Origin: an uncultured Pseudomonadales bacterium
GTDB taxonomy: Bacteria > Pseudomonadota > Gammaproteobacteria > Pseudomonadales > Pseudohongiellaceae
Direction: 5' to 3'
DNA: 37,235 bases
Assembly: GCA_949430125.1 (NCBI GenBank)
Contig: CASQMQ010000022.1
Location: 1-37,235 of the forward strand
The translations under genes and the position numbers were made by a program. The notes under the pieces are model-generated. The model worked only from the letters and a program-made list of their open reading frames with translations, did no database searches and was not told the DNA's origin. How positions within the stretch are numbered: position 1 is the stretch's first letter; each line of letters starts with the position of its first letter. Shown piece after piece: positions 1 through 8,193 of this stretch.

Positions 1-222
1 CTGTGAGCCGCTTTCTAGAAAAAGCGGGGGTTGCTATTCATTATGTATGCATTTGGGCTAAAAAATGGTGCGTTCAAGCATATCGAAATAAGCAGATTAC
101 GTGCACTTTCATTGAGTTGATTCGAAGCGATACCGGCTGGCGTCAACATTTTTTAATGTTATGAGTGTTGTTCTGTTGAGGGACTGGGAATGTATCTGTT
201 CTAAAAATTAGGAAATGAATCT

Positions 223-250
223 AAAAAAAAGGCGCAACAAAAGTTGCGCC
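223..250 (-). terminator. Rho-independent terminator of the 281-823 gene
   Basis: On the minus strand an 8-bp perfect stem (GGCGCAAC / GTTGCGCC, arms at 231-238 and 243-250) with a 4-nt loop is followed by a run of eight T residues. It lies about 30 nt past the stop codon of the secreted-protein gene and closes that transcript. Confidence 0.9.
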
Positions 251-280
251 TTGATTCTTATGGATTGAAGTTAGTTAGAA

Positions 281-823
281 TTATTCTGCAACTCGCTTCA
301 TTGTAGTGTAGCGAACCGAAGTGACTTTGCCGCCGCCCCAGTTTTCAGTACGAGTTTCGTATGTATCCTCATCGATCATGCGCATGAAGCTGTGGTGAGC
401 ATGTGGGCTCGACTCGACGTCCATATTTGTACCCTTGGTGAACTGGAAGTCGATGACACCCTCTTCGCCGGAATCTCTGAAAGTCATTGATGGCTGATTG
501 CCAATAGCGCAGTAGTGAGTATGAATAAGCTCTTCTTTGCCATTTTGATGGTACATACTGACCATCTCAGCAGGAGTGCCGGCAGCAAACGTCTGCATCA
601 CTGAAGAATTACCGATGTTCTTAAACGAGACTGAAGTTGCGGCAACAGCGGCGTCATCCCTAGCTTGGCCAACTGGAACAACCTGAGCTTCGCCAGCCCA
701 TTTGCCCTCGAGTTTTAGCATAGTCTGAAAAGCTTCGTCAGGTGAGAAGCCGTCGCCTGCTAAGGCAGTAGAACTAAGCAATAAAGCGGCTGTGGAGAGT
801 GCAGCAAAGTGTAGTTTTCTCAT
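281..823 (-). CDS. Secreted protein, DUF1579/lipocalin-like
   Basis: This encodes 180 residues beginning with a clear Sec signal peptide (basic MRK, hydrophobic stretch, cleavage near STALA-GD at about residue 22). The mature part starts with a KLEGKWAGEA segment, the opening strand seen in DUF1579 and lipocalin-like beta-barrel families, and is then beta-rich (YHQNGKEELIHTHYCAIGNQ, residues about 91-110). It probably acts in the periplasm. No catalytic motif can be recognised and no function is assigned. It is monocistronic: a strong terminator follows, and the MATE gene upstream is separated by about 130 nt. The family call rests on the general strand pattern and is tentative; the gene itself is well supported by signal peptide, terminator and codon use. 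Confidence 0.75.
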   Translation of the reverse strand: MRKLHFAALSTAALLLSSTALAGDGFSPDEAFQTMLKLEGKWAGEAQVVPVGQARDDAAVAATSVSFKNIGNSSVMQTFAAGTPAEMVSMYHQNGKEELIHTHYCAIGNQPSMTFRDSGEEGVIDFQFTKGTNMDVESSPHAHHSFMRMIDEDTYETRTENWGGGKVTSVRYTTMKRVAE

Positions 824-952
824 GGATTCAGTCCTTGATGTATTTTTGATGTTGCAACAGACTATTCCTGCCCCCAGTGGTTGTCAACTCAGGAGTGGCA
901 ACATAGATGTAGGATGCGTTGTAACGGAAATCTCCCGATAGTTGAGGATTCC

Positions 953-1972
953 CTAGAGCGTTTGTTCGGTTTCCACAGGCAGCTCGCCTTCGCTAGTGTC
1001 TAGTTTGTGGATAAACTCTCTACGCACTAAAAGAAAGCTCACAATCGCCTGCGCTGTGACGGACAATATCGAAACATACCAGACCATATTGATACTGAAG
1101 TCTGGCTGATAGCGAAGATAGACGGCGATTGGAACGAAGATAAGTACGCGCACACCTGAGCTGAGCAGCGCTGGACGCGTATTGCCCAATCCCTGAAAGA
1201 CCCCAGAGCAGGTAAAGACTATGCCCTGCGCGACGAAGTTGAGAGAGATCAGTTGCAGGAAGACGGCTCCCACTTCAATCACTTCGGCATCTTCGGTGAA
1301 AAACATCACGAGTACTTCGGGTCGCCACTGCATGATAACTGTCGTGACAAACATGACTACACTGCTAAGAATGATGCCACTGTTGAAGGTCTCTCTTACT
1401 CTGTCGGTTTTACCCGCTCCGAAATTCTGGCCGATGATGGGTCCCACGGCGAACGCTATGGCCATAGTCGGCATGAATATGGACTGCATAATGCGCCCAC
1501 CGATACTAAATCCCGCCTGCGCTGGTGCGCCGAAGTCTTGAATCAGCCAATAAACCGCAGAGAAATAGACGAATAACAAAAGCATTTCGCCGCCCGCCGG
1601 AAGGCCGATGTCCATCATCTTCCTCCAGATATCGAATCGAGGACGCCACAGCGCTGGACTGAACGACACATACTTCTCTAACTTGAAGAAATACAGGGTG
1701 AGCAGGCCCACGCCGACTGTAATAGAAATAGTGCTAGCCAGACCTGCGCCAAGAACACCTAGCGCGGGCCCAGGGCCCCAGCCAGCGATCAGTATGGGGG
1801 CAAGAATCGTGTTCAGTACCACCGTCAAAACCTGCACGATCATTGCTGGCTTAACGATGCCGGTCGCTCTAAGCGAGGAAGCCATCGCCATCATCGCGAA
1901 CTGCAACGCCATGCCAGGTAGGAACCAGTACAGGAATGTCAGGCCTTCACGCAGTGCCGCATCGTCTGCGGT
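953..1972 (-). CDS. MATE family efflux transporter, C-terminal part (frameshifted gene)
   Basis: This frame carries the second and larger part of a MATE-type Na+/H+-coupled drug exporter: about 340 residues with eight or more hydrophobic segments. GLPAGGEMLL and AVGPIIGQNFGAGK are MATE-like blocks (the second repeats the SQAVGRK element of the N-terminal half). The first internal ATG is at 1912, but protein similarity clearly continues upstream as TADDAALREGLTFLYWFLPG to about 1972, where it meets the end of the N-terminal reading frame. Joined, the two parts give about 455 residues, the normal MATE length. One base appears to be missing near 1973. Either the gene is a recent pseudogene or the base is lost in the assembly. 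Confidence 0.8.
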   Translation of the reverse strand, partial: TADDAALREGLTFLYWFLPGMALQFAMMAMASSLRATGIVKPAMIVQVLTVVLNTILAPILIAGWGPGPALGVLGAGLASTISITVGVGLLTLYFFKLEKYVSFSPALWRPRFDIWRKMMDIGLPAGGEMLLLFVYFSAVYWLIQDFGAPAQAGFSIGGRIMQSIFMPTMAIAFAVGPIIGQNFGAGKTDRVRETFNSGIILSSVVMFVTTVIMQWRPEVLVMFFTEDAEVIEVGAVFLQLISLNFVAQGIVFTCSGVFQGLGNTRPALLSSGVRVLIFVPIAVYLRYQPDFSINMVWYVSILSVTAQAIVSFLLVRREFIHKLDTSEGELPVETEQTL

Positions 1973-2328
1973 AATGCTGCCAGATAAGACTCAGCTAGTA
2001 AATAGCCGCCCAGAAGAGTAATCACGGCGCAGACGGCAGATAAAACTAAGGATTGATTGAAAACTAGATTCGCATGTTCCTGATCTTTACGGCCTACCGC
2101 CTGAGAGATTAGCGCAACCGCGCTGACCCCTAAAACCTGCGTCAATGCCATGATCATGAATAATAGTGTGCCTGCTGTGCCAACTCCGGCAACTGAGTCC
2201 TCTCCCAGCGCTGCGACGAAGTAGAGGTCTACTAGTAAATACAGAGTCTGAAAGATCATCCCCGCAGCTACCGGGATAGCCATAGCTAGAATTGCTTTGG
2301 TTGGGGAGCCGATGGTGAGATCTTTCAT
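1939..2328 (-). CDS. MATE family efflux transporter, N-terminal part (frameshifted gene)
   Basis: This encodes 129 residues with the typical MATE beginning: a short cytoplasmic lead (MKDLTIGSPTKAI), a first membrane segment (AIPVAAGMIFQTLYLLVDLYFV), then GVGTAGTLLF and the SQAVGRKD element. The frame runs in register up to ESYLAAL and then turns into PQTMRHCVKA before a stop, which is not MATE sequence. The correct continuation starts one base away, in the frame of the 953-1972 part. An AAGGA element lies about 10 nt before the ATG. If the shift is real, this fragment would be a non-functional stub of about three membrane segments. Confidence 0.78.
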   Translation of the reverse strand: MKDLTIGSPTKAILAMAIPVAAGMIFQTLYLLVDLYFVAALGEDSVAGVGTAGTLLFMIMALTQVLGVSAVALISQAVGRKDQEHANLVFNQSLVLSAVCAVITLLGGYLLAESYLAALPQTMRHCVKA

Positions 2329-2636
2329 AGGGCATGATCCTTAGAGGGTGTAGTCGGGGACAAATGGCACCCTTGAATCTGCGCTCGTGAACAGGCTTTT
2401 CGGGGCGACTCTTGAACCACTAGGCTGGTCATTTCTGAAGCGGCGCTAAGAGTAGCACCAAACCGCGGGTACGCGTGCGCTTCGGGTTGAAATAGAGGCA
2501 CAAAAGCACAAATATTTTTGTTGACAGTTTTTAGCATTTCAACCGGTAGCAGAAATTCTATGATTCGCTATACTGACCACCGCGCCCCGGCCCAGGCCGA
2601 GATTCGCACTCTACAAAGAATTAGAAGGAAGCATTC
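2329..2636. other. Intergenic region between divergent MATE and sugar-cassette genes
   Basis: This stretch of 308 bases has no convincing gene; short open frames here lack codon bias and recognisable sequence. It must hold the promoters of both flanking genes. On the plus strand a TATACT box (2569-2574) is a reasonable -10 for the binding-protein gene, but no good -35 is seen 17 nt before it. A TTGACA (2521-2526) stands too far upstream to pair with it. A strong ribosome-binding site (AGAAGGA, about 2623-2629) precedes the ATG at 2637. Confidence 0.4.
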
Positions 2637-3605
2637 ATGTCATCCAAGCTGTCATCTATTGTGTTATCGAAAACCCGCATCTTGCTCGCAATCTTTCTAC
2701 TGATTATTGCATCGGGCTCGTTCGCTCAATCCGTCACTATCGGCGTCTCAATACCTTCGGCGACTCATGGCTGGGCCGGAGGGCTGAATTTCCATGCAGA
2801 GCAATCCAAGGCACGTCTGGAAGCTGAAAACCCCGACTTGAATATTGTCCTCGTAACGGCAAACAGCGCTTCCGAGCAGGCAAACGATTTGGAGGACTTG
2901 GTAGCGATCCATAGTATCGATGCCCTGGTAATTCTACCTTTCGAATCGGCGCCTCTCACGGGCCCGGTCCGCAATGTTAAGCGTCGCGGTGTCTTTGTGA
3001 CTGTAGTCGATAGAGGGTTGAGCGAAGAGGGTATAGCCGACGTCTATGTGGCGGGCAACAATGCAGAAATGGGTCGCGTGTCTGCCGAGTATATTAAGGA
3101 AGCATTAGACAATACTGGCGACATCGTGGTGCTGCGTGGCATTCCTACTGTAATCGATACTCAGCGCTTCGACGGATTCATGACGGAGTTAGAAGGCAGC
3201 AACATCAATGTACTGGACCACAAATTCGCAAACTGGAACAGAGACGATGGTTTCAGTGTAATGCAGGACTTTCTTGCGCGCTTCCCGAAAATCGATGCGG
3301 TCTGGGCGCAGGATGACGATATCGCTATTGGTGTTATTCAGGCGGTTCGGCAGGCAAGACGTCAAGGCGATCTCTTTATCGTCGGCGGTGGCGGCATGAA
3401 AGATATGGTGAAGCGTGTTATGGATGGTGATGAACTAACTCCAGTCGATGTGCTGTATCCGCCAGCCATGATTGAGACTGCAATGGAGCTAACAGTATTA
3501 AAATTCACCTCACAGATTCCAGTCAGCGGGGAATATATTCTTGGCTCTCCTCTTATCACTCAAGAGAATGCTGCCGATTACTACTTTCCTGATTCGCCGT
3601 TCTAA
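2637..3605 (+). CDS. Periplasmic sugar-binding protein (RbsB/YtfQ-like, Peripla_BP_4)
   Basis: This encodes 322 residues with an N-terminal signal peptide (hydrophobic residues about 14-29, cleavage after SFA30). The mature protein shows the type-I periplasmic-binding fold: an initial strand VTIGVSIPSATHGWAGG, ASEQANDLEDLVAIHSIDAL and LVILPFESAPLTGPV as in ribose/galactofuranose binders, VTVVDRGL, and a second lobe with VWAQDDDIAIGV and IVGGGG. It should capture a sugar or polyol in the periplasm. No ABC permease or ATPase lies next to it; instead an isomerase and a dehydrogenase follow on the same strand, so it may serve a transporter encoded elsewhere or act as a sensor. Start chosen from the AGAAGGA site 8 nt upstream. 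The ligand cannot be predicted. Confidence 0.88.
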   Translation: MSSKLSSIVLSKTRILLAIFLLIIASGSFAQSVTIGVSIPSATHGWAGGLNFHAEQSKARLEAENPDLNIVLVTANSASEQANDLEDLVAIHSIDALVILPFESAPLTGPVRNVKRRGVFVTVVDRGLSEEGIADVYVAGNNAEMGRVSAEYIKEALDNTGDIVVLRGIPTVIDTQRFDGFMTELEGSNINVLDHKFANWNRDDGFSVMQDFLARFPKIDAVWAQDDDIAIGVIQAVRQARRQGDLFIVGGGGMKDMVKRVMDGDELTPVDVLYPPAMIETAMELTVLKFTSQIPVSGEYILGSPLITQENAADYYFPDSPF

Positions 3606-3625
3606 AGATAGACGGCCTATAAATT

Positions 3626-3641
3626 TAATATTGCAATATTA
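3626..3641. promoter_or_regulatory. 16-bp perfect palindrome TAATATTGCAATATTA
   Basis: A perfect 16-bp inverted repeat lies in the 60-nt gap between the binding-protein and isomerase genes. It could be a dimeric repressor site for an internal promoter or an mRNA hairpin that dampens read-through. No T-run follows, so it is not an intrinsic terminator. AT-rich palindromes also arise by chance. Confidence 0.35.
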
Positions 3642-3665
3642 GCGAAGAGATAGCGAAAGCAACCT

Positions 3666-4721
3666 ATGAAAACGATAAAAGGCCCAGCCGTTTTTCTGGC
3701 GCAATTTGCAGATGATGAATCACCTTTCAACTCACTCGATGCAATTGGCTCCTGGGTAGCAGAGTGTGGATTCAAGGGTGTTCAGATTCCTAGCTGGGAC
3801 GAACGTCTATTCGACTTAGCGACAGCAGCGCAGAGTGCAGATTACTGTGACGAGGTGAAGGGCACTCTCGCCGCGCACAACGTTGAGATCACAGAGCTTT
3901 CTACCCACCTTCAAGGACAGCTGGTAGCAGTGCATCCAGCCTACGATGAAATGTTCGACGGCTTTGCTGCCGAGCATGTCAGAGGCAATCCGAAAGCCCG
4001 ACAGCAATGGGCGGCTGAGCAGATGCTATTAGCGGCAAAGGCTTCCAAGAATCTCGGGCTTACCGATCATGCTACATTTTCTGGCGCGCTCGCTTGGCCT
4101 TACTTCTATCCCTGGCCACAGCGGCCCGCTGGCTTGGTCGAGGCTGCATTCGATGAGCTTGCCAAACGCTGGCTCCCCATACTGAATGCTTTCGACGATG
4201 CCGGCGTAAACCTATGTTACGAGATTCACCCCGGTGAAGATCTGCATGATGGAATCACTTTCGAGATGTTTCTCGAGAGAGTGAATAATCATTCGCGCTG
4301 CAATATTCTCTATGATCCAAGCCACATGGTTTTGCAGCAGCTGGACTATCTTGGGTTCATGGATGCTTATCAGGATCGGATAAAGATGGTACATATTAAG
4401 GATGCAGAATTCAATTCTACTGCCAAACAAGGAGTCTATGGTGGATATCAGAGTTGGGTAGATCGCGCAGGAAGATTTCGCTCGCTCGGCGATGGACAGG
4501 TAGATTTCAAGGCCATGTTCTCGAAACTAGCTGCTATGGACTTCGAAGGCTGGGCTGTATTGGAATGGGAGTGCTGCCTTAAGCATCCCGAAGACGGAGC
4601 CAGAGAGGGCGCTGCATTTATTCGTGATCACATCATCCACGTTACCGACAAGGCCTTTGATGACTTCGCAGATGGCGGCAGCGATGATGCGGCTAATAAA
4701 AGAATTCTAGGAATCGACTAG
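3666..4721 (+). CDS. Sugar phosphate isomerase/epimerase (xylose isomerase-like TIM barrel)
   Basis: This encodes 351 residues, cytosolic. The AP-endonuclease-2/xylose-isomerase-like TIM barrel is recognised from GFKGVQIPSWDERLFDL near the start, the metal-site segment NLCYEIHPGEDLHDG (about residues 180-195), CNILYDPSHM, KMVHIKDAEF and the last-strand glutamate in AVLEWECC. The E/D/H/E residues in these four blocks are the usual divalent-metal ligands of the superfamily. In sugar and inositol cassettes such enzymes epimerise or isomerise keto-sugars made by a partner Gfo/Idh/MocA dehydrogenase, which is exactly the next gene, 20 nt downstream. Substrate unknown. The upstream ribosome site is only moderate (GAGATAGCGAAAG). 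Confidence 0.88.
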   Translation: MKTIKGPAVFLAQFADDESPFNSLDAIGSWVAECGFKGVQIPSWDERLFDLATAAQSADYCDEVKGTLAAHNVEITELSTHLQGQLVAVHPAYDEMFDGFAAEHVRGNPKARQQWAAEQMLLAAKASKNLGLTDHATFSGALAWPYFYPWPQRPAGLVEAAFDELAKRWLPILNAFDDAGVNLCYEIHPGEDLHDGITFEMFLERVNNHSRCNILYDPSHMVLQQLDYLGFMDAYQDRIKMVHIKDAEFNSTAKQGVYGGYQSWVDRAGRFRSLGDGQVDFKAMFSKLAAMDFEGWAVLEWECCLKHPEDGAREGAAFIRDHIIHVTDKAFDDFADGGSDDAANKRILGID

Positions 4722-4741
4722 CCCTTGATACGGATTACACC

Positions 4742-5908
4742 ATGACGGACAATACTTTAGTTCAGCCTAAGCTTAGACTCGGTATGGTAGGTGGCGGACA
4801 GGGCGCATTCATTGGCGAGGTGCATCGTATAGCCGCGAGACTGGATGATAGATACGAATTGCTAGCAGGTGCACTCAGCAGCGACTCAACAAGAGCGGCT
4901 GCATCGGCGGTTGAATTAGGCATAAACGCCGATCGAAGTTACGAAAGTTTCGAACACATGGCGGTGGCCGAGTCCGATCGAGAAGACGGTATAGAAGTCG
5001 CCACCATCGTCACCCCTAATCATCTGCATTACTCTGCCGCGAGCGCAATGCTGCGTGCTGGAATTCATGTCATCTGCGATAAGCCTCTTACGGCGACCCT
5101 CGCTCAAGCCGAAGAGCTTGCGGAGTTGGCAAATGCTAGCGGACTCTTGTTCGCGGTCACTTATAACTATAGCGCCTATCCTATGGTTCGATTGGCAAGG
5201 CAGCTAGTAGCACAAGGCAGGCTTGGCGAACTTCGTGTCGTGCAGGTTGAGTATCCGCAAGATTGGCTGGCTACTAATATCGAAGATGATGATCAGAAAC
5301 AGGCAGCCTGGCGAACCGATCCTGAAAAAGCTGGCGCGGGCGGCTGCATAGGAGATATTGGAACTCATGCGTTTCATCTCGTGGAATTCGTTAGCGGCTT
5401 GAAGACGACTGAACTACTTGCCGATCTGAACTCATTCGTAGGCAAGCGTAAGTTGGATGATAACGCCAATATTCTCCTGCGTTTCAACAATGGCGCCAAA
5501 GGCAGCCTCTGGTCTAGCCAAATTGCCACCGGCAACGAGAACGCGTTACGTATTCGACTCTATGGTGACAAGGCCGGCATCGAATGGTCGCAGGAGAATC
5601 CGAATTACCTGAACGTCACGACTCTCGGTGGAAGTAAGGAAATACTATCTAGAGCTAACGCTAGTATTCCCGGGACGACTGGGTATTCGACGCGTCTGCC
5701 TGCCGGGCACCCAGAGGGTTTTCTAGAAGCCTTCGCCACACTCTATCGAGATATCGCCGAGCAATTGAATGCGCGCAAAAGCAATCGTGAGTGTGACCCC
5801 CACGCAATGCTAGTCCCCGGCATAGCCGATGGCTTGCGCGGTATGGAGTTTATCGAGAAAGCAGTTGACTCGAATGTTGGAGGCAATACCTGGCAGAAGC
5901 TGAGTTAG
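4742..5908 (+). CDS. Gfo/Idh/MocA family NAD(P)-dependent oxidoreductase
   Basis: This encodes 388 residues. An N-terminal Rossmann fold is marked by LGMVGGGQGAFIGEVH (about 13-28) and VATIVTPNHLHYSAA. The DKP triad (113-115) carries the conserved lysine of the family's E/D-K-P motif, and GDIGTHAFH (204-212) carries the active-site Asp and His of the C-terminal alpha/beta domain. Length and domain order are standard. It probably oxidises or reduces a hydroxyl on a sugar or polyol delivered by the pathway served by the two genes upstream. It is the last gene of the cassette. No terminator hairpin is obvious behind it. Confidence 0.9.
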   Translation: MTDNTLVQPKLRLGMVGGGQGAFIGEVHRIAARLDDRYELLAGALSSDSTRAAASAVELGINADRSYESFEHMAVAESDREDGIEVATIVTPNHLHYSAASAMLRAGIHVICDKPLTATLAQAEELAELANASGLLFAVTYNYSAYPMVRLARQLVAQGRLGELRVVQVEYPQDWLATNIEDDDQKQAAWRTDPEKAGAGGCIGDIGTHAFHLVEFVSGLKTTELLADLNSFVGKRKLDDNANILLRFNNGAKGSLWSSQIATGNENALRIRLYGDKAGIEWSQENPNYLNVTTLGGSKEILSRANASIPGTTGYSTRLPAGHPEGFLEAFATLYRDIAEQLNARKSNRECDPHAMLVPGIADGLRGMEFIEKAVDSNVGGNTWQKLS

Positions 5909-6265
5909 GGCTGCAGCGAATGCTCTGCACCCACTAGCTAACAAGAATCGTTAATAACAGAAACCTCCTCTCCAGTATTGGCAATAACGATAGATGGACT
6001 AATGGTTACGATCAATTAGTCTGAGGTGCTGGGAGCAACAGGTTAGATACTTTACTACGCGCCATTTCCCTTCCAGACACCTGTAGGGAAACTGGATGTA
6101 GGGCCCCTAAATACTCTATCAGGGAAACCCGAAGTGGGAACATCCCTCTATGTTGCAGCGCAACCTTATAATGCAGAAGGACTCGTAATTGGTCACTTTT
6201 TCGGCGATCGTTAGGGTAGAATGGCGACCCAGCAGCCACCAATATTTCATCTAAGTAATTATTCC
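5909..6265. other. Intergenic region upstream of uup
   Basis: This stretch of about 350 bases has no supported gene. A minus-strand open frame (6012-6242) has no recognisable features and is considered chance. A possible uup promoter is TTGGTC (6189-6194) with TAGGGT (6212-6217) at 17-bp spacing, but the match is weak. Confidence 0.3.
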
Positions 6266-8176
6266 ATGCCTCTAGTTCGCCTCGATAAAGTTGCTCTCAA
6301 TTTTGGTACTCATATCCTTCTCGATGAAGTCAACTTCACTCTGAAGAAGGGTAGTAAAATTGGATTGCTAGGCCGTAATGGTGCTGGCAAAACCACCTTC
6401 ATGAAAGTCATCGCAGGTTCGATGCAGCCCGACAGCGGCGAGCGCTGGCTTAGGCCTGGAGTAGAGGTGGCGTGGCTAGAGCAGTCATTACCCGAAGCCG
6501 ACGAGCAATCTGTCTATGACATGGTAGCAGGCGGCCTCTCTGAAGTGGGTGAGCTCCTAAAGCAGTACCATCACATGATTGCCGACTACGAGAATGCCGA
6601 CATGGCAAAACTCGAGCGCGTGCAGGGTGCGTTGGAAGCGAAGCAGGGTTGGAGCCTGGGACAAAAAGTAGATACAGTAATTACACAACTTCGATTGCCG
6701 GCAGACAAACTCATGTCGGAATTATCCGGTGGTTGGCGCAAGCGCGTGGCCTTGGCGCGCGCACTGGTAAGAGAGCCAGAATTTTTGCTTCTCGATGAGC
6801 CGACCAATCACCTCGACGTGCCGGCGATAGAATGGCTAGAGAAGCAACTGCAGGAATATAACGGCGCAGTCTTGCTCGTTACTCATGACAGAACCTTTCT
6901 GCAGAATGTAGTTAACAAGATCGTAGAGATCGATAGAGGACACCTATACGAATTCGAAGGAACGTTTCAGAAATTCCTAGACTTTCGCGAACAGCAGCTC
7001 GCCAGCGAAGAGAGAGCGAATAAATTATTCGATAAGAAACTGGCTGAAGAAGAAGTCTGGATCCGACAAGGAATCAAGGCGAGACGCACGCGTAACGAGG
7101 GTAGGGTTCGTGCATTAGAGGCTTTGCGACTGGAGAGGGGCGCGCGCAGAGAACTTGAGGGAAGTGCGAATTTTAAGCTGAACACCACTGAGAGTTCGGG
7201 AAAGATTGTGGCGGTGCTGGAAGACATCAGCCACAGTTTTGATGAGCGAGTTGTTATCAAGGATTTTTCTACTACAGTCATGCGTGGCGACCGCATAGGT
7301 ATCGTCGGTGCGAACGGCGCGGGCAAGTCGACGCTGCTGAAGATCTTACTGGGCAAACTGACTGCTCAGGAAGGCACCGTAAAACTGGGATCAAAATTAG
7401 AGGTTGCCTACTTCGATCAGTTACGCGAACACCTCGACATGGAAAAAAATCTGATCGATAACGTAAGCGGCGGTTCGGACTACATCGAGATCAATGGCCA
7501 GAATAAGCATGTGATCAGCTATCTCGGCGACTTCCTCTTCGCGCCAGATAGAATTCGCACACCGGCCAAAGCGCTCTCCGGTGGTGAGCAGAACCGGGCG
7601 ATACTCGCGAAGGTGTTTAGCCGACCAGCAAACATTCTGGTGTTAGACGAACCGACCAACGATCTAGATATCGAGACCCTGGAGTTGCTAGAAGACATAC
7701 TATTGAAGTTTGATGGAACCGTACTACTGGTTAGTCACGACAGGCAGTTCATGGACAATGTGGTTACTAGCCTTATGGTGTTTGAAGGTGATGGTAAGAT
7801 CGGTGAATATGTCGGTGGCTACAGTGACTGGGCGCGCAAAGGCGGCAAGTTATTTAGCTTCGAGGACAGTGAAAAATCCAGCGGTGGTTCATCGGCCACG
7901 CAGTCGACAGACAAGCCTGAGCCGAAAAAAGCTCCGAGCAAGAAACTCTCCTACAAGGACCAGCGCGAACTCGAGGCGTTGCCTGCAAAGATAGAAGCGC
8001 TTGAAATAAGTCAGTCTGAGTTAGAGCAGCGCATGTCTAAACCTGAGTTTTACGACAATCAGGACGACGGTGGAAAGTCTGTAGAGGAAACGCTGAAGCA
8101 AGTGGCGGAAGTGCAGAGCCAACTTGAGAAATCCTATGAGCTCTGGGAAGAGTTGGAGAAATTGCGAAATTCCTAA
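6266..8176 (+). CDS. uup: ABC-F family ATPase Uup
   Basis: This encodes 636 residues with two ABC ATPase domains and no membrane segments, the ABC-F plan. Domain 1: Walker A GRNGAGKT (36-43), signature LSGGWRKR, Walker B FLLLDEPTNHLD. Domain 2: GANGAGKS, LSGGEQNR, ILVLDEPTNDLD. A charged linker lies between them, and a C-terminal coiled-coil (LEALPAKIEALEISQSELEQ region) follows, as in Uup, where it binds DNA or ribosomes. Uup acts on ribosomes or replication/repair intermediates and limits precise transposon excision in E. coli. An ATG at 6221 would add 15 residues (total 651). The ATG at 6266 is preferred because it matches the family N-terminus (MPLVRLDKVAL) and length (635 in E. coli). 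Confidence 0.93.
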   Translation: MPLVRLDKVALNFGTHILLDEVNFTLKKGSKIGLLGRNGAGKTTFMKVIAGSMQPDSGERWLRPGVEVAWLEQSLPEADEQSVYDMVAGGLSEVGELLKQYHHMIADYENADMAKLERVQGALEAKQGWSLGQKVDTVITQLRLPADKLMSELSGGWRKRVALARALVREPEFLLLDEPTNHLDVPAIEWLEKQLQEYNGAVLLVTHDRTFLQNVVNKIVEIDRGHLYEFEGTFQKFLDFREQQLASEERANKLFDKKLAEEEVWIRQGIKARRTRNEGRVRALEALRLERGARRELEGSANFKLNTTESSGKIVAVLEDISHSFDERVVIKDFSTTVMRGDRIGIVGANGAGKSTLLKILLGKLTAQEGTVKLGSKLEVAYFDQLREHLDMEKNLIDNVSGGSDYIEINGQNKHVISYLGDFLFAPDRIRTPAKALSGGEQNRAILAKVFSRPANILVLDEPTNDLDIETLELLEDILLKFDGTVLLVSHDRQFMDNVVTSLMVFEGDGKIGEYVGGYSDWARKGGKLFSFEDSEKSSGGSSATQSTDKPEPKKAPSKKLSYKDQRELEALPAKIEALEISQSELEQRMSKPEFYDNQDDGGKSVEETLKQVAEVQSQLEKSYELWEELEKLRNS

Positions 8177-8193
8177 GCAGCGCAGATTTGCTG

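Noticed and set aside
8-27. Hairpin CCGCTTT/AAAGCGG at the left edge
   Set aside because: No T-run on either strand and no gene context inside the window.
1221-2021. Plus-strand open frames antisense to the MATE gene
   Set aside because: Mirror frames of conserved membrane-protein codons; no start context.
2325-2537. 70-residue minus-strand frame upstream of MATE
   Set aside because: Unlikely composition, overlaps the MATE start and has no start signal.
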